NCBI GenBank assembly: GCA_051960855.1
Contig: JBQCDV010000074.1
Coordinates: 1-9,575 of the forward strand
Reading direction: 5' to 3'
Length of the DNA stretch: 9,575 nucleotides
Source of the DNA: JBQCDV01 sp051960855
GTDB taxonomy: Bacteria > Actinomycetota > Actinomycetes > JAJZTN01
The position numbers were made by a program, and so were the translations under genes. The notes under the pieces are model-generated. The model was not told the DNA's origin. It saw nothing but the letters and a program-made list of their open reading frames with translations, and ran no database searches. Positions 7,181-9,575 of the stretch are shown here, piece after piece (positions within the stretch are counted from its first letter, which is position 1; every line of letters begins with the position of its first letter).

Positions 7181-7248
7181 GGCAGCGCGGGAAGCCGGCG
7201 GGGGACGCCGGCGTTGGCGTCGATGTGCAACCACAGTCGGAGGACGGC

Positions 7249-8013
7249 ATGCTGAGCGTCACTGAGGCGCCGCCCGGGGGCCTCCTGCCCACGGAGGATG
7301 CCCCCGTGGATGCCGCCGTGCCTGCCGCCGACGCGCCACGCCCTTCCGTGCCCCCGACGGCCGACGGAAGACCGCTCTCGGCGGCTAGTTCCGACAGCGC
7401 CGCCGGCGCCGGAGCTGCCTGGACTCCGCCGAGCTGGCAGGAGATCGTCGAGCAGCATTCGCAGCGGGTCTACCGGCTCGCCTTCCGACTGACCGGCAAC
7501 ACGCACGACGCGGAGGACCTCACGCAGGAGGTCTTCGTCCGGGTCTTCCGCTCGCTTGACAGCTACACACCCGGCACCTTCGAGGGCTGGCTGCACCGGA
7601 TCACCACGAACCTGTTCCTCGACCAGATGCGGCGCAAGCAGCGCATCCGGTTCGACGCGTTCGCAGAGGACGCCGACGACCGTCTGCCGGGCGACGCCCC
7701 GACGCCGCACGAGGCCTTCGCCGCGAACAACCTGGACCTGGACATCCGCGCCGCCCTCGACAGCCTGCAGCCCGACTTCCGCGCCGCGGTCGTCCTGTGC
7801 GACATCGAGGGGTTGTCGTACGAGGAGATCTCCGAGGTGCTGGGGGTCAAGCTCGGCACGGTGCGCTCCCGCATCCACCGTGGTCGTGCCGCGTTGCGGG
7901 AGGTGCTCGCCCACCGAGCGCCCACACGGCCCGGCCTTGCGAGGCCAGCCGGCTGGGATGAGTCGGGTGTGGACGCCGCCGGGTTCGAGGCCGCCGACGG
8001 AGGGGAGCAGTGA
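7249..8013 (+). CDS. sigE: ECF RNA polymerase sigma factor SigE
   Basis: The 254-aa product is a group 4 (ECF) sigma factor that directs RNA polymerase to stress promoters; mycobacterial SigE responds to envelope stress. A Pro/Ala-rich N-terminal extension (1-60) precedes sigma region 2 (about 62-130: WQEIVEQHSQRVYRLAFRLTG, the DAEDLTQEVFVRVFRSL core helix, FEGWLHRITTNLFLD). A linker of about 35 residues follows, then sigma region 4 (about 165-220) with helix-turn-helix GLSYEEISEVLGVKLGTVRSRIHRGRAALRE. Length is close to M. tuberculosis SigE (257 aa). ATG 7249 has GGAGGA 4 nt upstream; an in-frame GTG at 7225 would add 8 residues. The stop overlaps the anti-sigma start (GTGA), so the two are coupled. 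A candidate ECF promoter lies about 70-95 nt upstream. Confidence 0.94.
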   Translation: MLSVTEAPPGGLLPTEDAPVDAAVPAADAPRPSVPPTADGRPLSAASSDSAAGAGAAWTPPSWQEIVEQHSQRVYRLAFRLTGNTHDAEDLTQEVFVRVFRSLDSYTPGTFEGWLHRITTNLFLDQMRRKQRIRFDAFAEDADDRLPGDAPTPHEAFAANNLDLDIRAALDSLQPDFRAAVVLCDIEGLSYEEISEVLGVKLGTVRSRIHRGRAALREVLAHRAPTRPGLARPAGWDESGVDAAGFEAADGGEQ

Positions 8014-8915
8014 ACCTCTCCCGGACCCCGTCGGCCCGCGCGCACCTGGGAGTGCGGGTGAGCCTGCTGCTCGACGACGAGCTGGACGCCGACTCCCGCG
8101 GAATCGCGCTCCTGCACGTAGCAGAGTGCCCGTCCTGTGCAGACGACCTGCGAGCCGAGCGTGAGCTACGCGAGACGCTGCGAGGGCTCTCCGCACCTCT
8201 GCTGTCGGACGACCTCATGGCGCGGCTGCTCGCGATCGGCACTGGCGAGGAAGCCCCCGACGCCGTCCCGACGAGCCTGCTGTCCGCGACCACGCAGGCG
8301 GGCATCCTCTCGGGGCCGTCCGTCAGCTCCGACCGCGGCACCCGTGGAGATCGCAACGAGCGGCTCTCACCCCGGAACGGCCGAGGAAGCGCCGCGCCCA
8401 TCGCTCCCGCCGGGCGCCCGACATCCGTCGCGCCGAGCACCCGTCCCGCTGGCGGCGCTGACAGCCGCCCCCACCGTCTCCGACGCGCCGGTCGACGCCT
8501 GCGTCACGCCGCACCGGTCACGGCCTTCGCCGTTGCGCTGGGAGCAGTCGTCGTCGCCGGCGGCGCTGCCCGTGACGTCGGCGGATCGGGCGCGTCAGGC
8601 TCGCCCGCGGCGACTCTCGTGACCGGTCGAGCTGCCGGCCCTGCCACCTCCGCCAGCCTGGCCGCCGTCGTGGGTCAGACGGGCTCGCGGGTGAGTGCGA
8701 CGCAGCGCCGTTCGGCGGGATGGGGTTCGCCCGAGTCGACGGTGCCCGTCGCTCAGCTGGTGACGGCCTTTGTCTCGGTCTCCGACACGTATAGCGCCCC
8801 CGTGGTGGCACGCACCCGGCCGCTCCTCGAGTGGCACGACCGGCTGCTGCCGCAGTCGCCCGCGACCCGGCAGCCGGCCAGCTCGTCGACGGCCCGCCCG
8901 GCTTCGTCGCGCTGA
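8010..8915 (+). CDS. rseA: Anti-sigma-E factor (zinc-type), long form with a membrane helix
   Basis: The 301-aa product should hold SigE inactive. Its N-terminus is a ZAS-type anti-sigma domain: a first helix (about 12-28, SLLLDDELDADS), the zinc motif His36-x3-Cys40-x2-Cys43 (HVAECPSC), and a charged helix ERELRETLRGL. A low-complexity stretch rich in Arg/Pro/Ser/Ala (about 80-165) leads to a probable transmembrane helix (about 167-188, AAPVTAFAVALGAVVVAGGAA), then an outside segment of about 110 residues. GTG 8010 overlaps the sigE stop by 4 nt and has GGAGGGGA just upstream. It is about twice the length I recall for mycobacterial RseA. The last ~25 residues (from SPATRQPASSS) look like non-coding translation, and another frame reads better there. 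The zinc domain is firm; the C-terminal end is not. Confidence 0.85.
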   Translation: MNLSRTPSARAHLGVRVSLLLDDELDADSRGIALLHVAECPSCADDLRAERELRETLRGLSAPLLSDDLMARLLAIGTGEEAPDAVPTSLLSATTQAGILSGPSVSSDRGTRGDRNERLSPRNGRGSAAPIAPAGRPTSVAPSTRPAGGADSRPHRLRRAGRRLRHAAPVTAFAVALGAVVVAGGAARDVGGSGASGSPAATLVTGRAAGPATSASLAAVVGQTGSRVSATQRRSAGWGSPESTVPVAQLVTAFVSVSDTYSAPVVARTRPLLEWHDRLLPQSPATRQPASSSTARPASSR

Positions 8916-8993
8916 CCCTCGCCCGTCCCGTTCGGTGCGGCAGGATGACGACACGTGTCGCAGCGCTCGCCGCGGACAGACGGAAGGAACCTG

Positions 8994-9575
8994 GTGGACG
9001 AGACCGTGCCCGAGCCGGCGGATGCTGAGCCGGTGACGGCTGGACCGGGGAGCTCCGAGCCGGCAGCGGCCGAGCCGACCGGGGAATGGCCGCCACCGCC
9101 TCCGCGGGCGCCGGGACTCGAGGAGCAACCAGCGCCAACGTCGTTCGCGCCCGTCGCGTCGGGCTTGGGGTGGCCGGCCTCGCGCGACGGGGTCGCTTCC
9201 GGTGCGCCGGAAGACCCGTGGCGGGCTCCGGAGGTGCTCGAGGCCGGTCCCGCCGCCTCGCGCCGTTGGCCCGGCGCCTCCGGCCATTGGAACGGCGCGG
9301 TGCCGCTGCTCGTCGTCGCGCTGGTGGCAGGTCTGGTCGGCGGTTTGCTCGGCAGCTGGGCGGCGATCCGTCATGACGAGGTGCGACGGATCGACCTCGG
9401 CGCTGCTCCGCTGACCAACCCGGTGCGGGCCAGCGGAGGTCTGTCGGCCATCGCGGCCCACACCCTGCCGTCGGTCGTGGCGGGGGACGGGGGCCCCCCC
9501 CACCGCCGGGCCCCCGGAGCGGGCGGCGCGCTCAGCCGCCCCCACCGCCCCACCCACAACCCCCGGGGGGCGGGG
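8994..9575 (+). CDS. htrA: HtrA/PepD-like membrane-anchored serine protease (5' part)
   Basis: The frame is open from GTG 8994 to the window end (194 codons, no stop). AAGGA lies 5 nt upstream. A Pro/Glu/Ala-rich cytoplasmic region (1-100) precedes one transmembrane helix (about 103-124, VPLLVVALVAGLVGGLLGSWAAI). A linker follows, and then LSAIAAHTLPSVV (about 150-162), the usual entry of the HtrA trypsin-like domain. Catalytic residues and the PDZ domain would lie beyond the window, so the call rests on this architecture and on the sigE-rseA-htrA order known from mycobacteria. Such proteases act on the outer face of the membrane on damaged proteins and can feed back on SigE signalling. After residue 163 the translation loses family likeness (see the terminal low-complexity entry). 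Confidence 0.75.
   Translation, partial: MDETVPEPADAEPVTAGPGSSEPAAAEPTGEWPPPPPRAPGLEEQPAPTSFAPVASGLGWPASRDGVASGAPEDPWRAPEVLEAGPAASRRWPGASGHWNGAVPLLVVALVAGLVGGLLGSWAAIRHDEVRRIDLGAAPLTNPVRASGGLSAIAAHTLPSVVAGDGGPPHRRAPGAGGALSRPHRPTHNPRGAG
9481..9575. other. Homopolymer-rich, probably error-prone end of the window
   Basis: The last ~95 nt contain runs of G5, G5, C8, C5 and finally C5G6, with almost no A or T. This is unlike the coding DNA just before it. The protein reading degrades exactly here, just after LPSVV. A low-quality contig end fits better than real divergence. Confidence 0.55.

Noticed and set aside
7054..7248. Upstream extension of sigE beginning ATG 7054 and encoding a Cys-Val string
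   Set aside because: The (CV)n stretch is just the hexamer microsatellite read in frame. The extension overlaps the methyltransferase start region and the ECF-type promoter. ATG 7249 has its own GGAGGA.
8986..9008. GGAACC as a SigE-type -35 for htrA
   Set aside because: It coincides with the GTG start's ribosome-binding site, and no CGTT lies at the right distance downstream.

Overview
The window looks like chromosomal DNA of a high-G+C actinobacterium. Evidence for this is the very high G+C, strong third-position G/C bias, frequent GTG starts, and a gene order matching the Mycobacterium tuberculosis Rv1207-Rv1223 neighbourhood as I remember it (folP2, DivIVA-like Rv1209, tagA, DUF3117 Rv1211, then O-methyltransferase Rv1220c, sigE, rseA, htrA). 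The genus cannot be fixed from the sequence; a non-mycobacterial lineage (e.g. Micrococcales or Propionibacteriales) is a guess.

Layout. (1) Positions 1-40 may be the tail of a forward gene, facing a FolP2-type dihydropteroate-synthase homologue on the minus strand (59-991). (2) Divergent from it, starting about 10 nt away, is a tightly overlapping forward trio: a membrane-anchored DivIVA-domain protein, an SRPBCC-fold protein and DNA-3-methyladenine glycosylase I (1002-2600). (3) A minus-strand pair follows: a PaaX-type repressor (3489-4349) and a PaaG-like enoyl-CoA hydratase/isomerase (2638-3492), overlapping by ATGA. (4) Divergent from paaX, a near-consensus -10 box drives the 55-aa DUF3117 protein and, 1 nt past its stop, an M17 leucyl aminopeptidase whose first codons carry a duplicated hairpin repeat. 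(5) A minus-strand COMT-type O-methyltransferase (6435-7067), best read from a CTG start, diverges from sigE. (6) sigE - zinc-type anti-sigma factor - HtrA/PepD-like serine protease runs to the window end. The protease is partial and its last ~95 nt look unreliable.

Working picture. The right-hand part is a cell-envelope stress module. An ECF sigma factor appears to be preceded by its own type of promoter (GGAACC, 16 nt, CGTTG), is translationally coupled to its anti-sigma factor, and is followed by a membrane-anchored protease. The left part is housekeeping: a folate-family paralogue, alkylation repair, a cell-pole/envelope protein and aminopeptidase. The PaaX/PaaG-like pair is a small catabolic control unit set inside this otherwise conserved order.

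I see no CRISPR, tRNA, rRNA, insertion sequence or phage genes. No wholly new system is evident. The items most worth a second look are the CTG start with an ideal Shine-Dalgarno, the hexanucleotide repeat in the omt/sigE promoter region, the ECF-type promoter, the duplicated hairpin in the aminopeptidase leader, the altered FolP2 active-site loops and the atypical anti-sigma factor.
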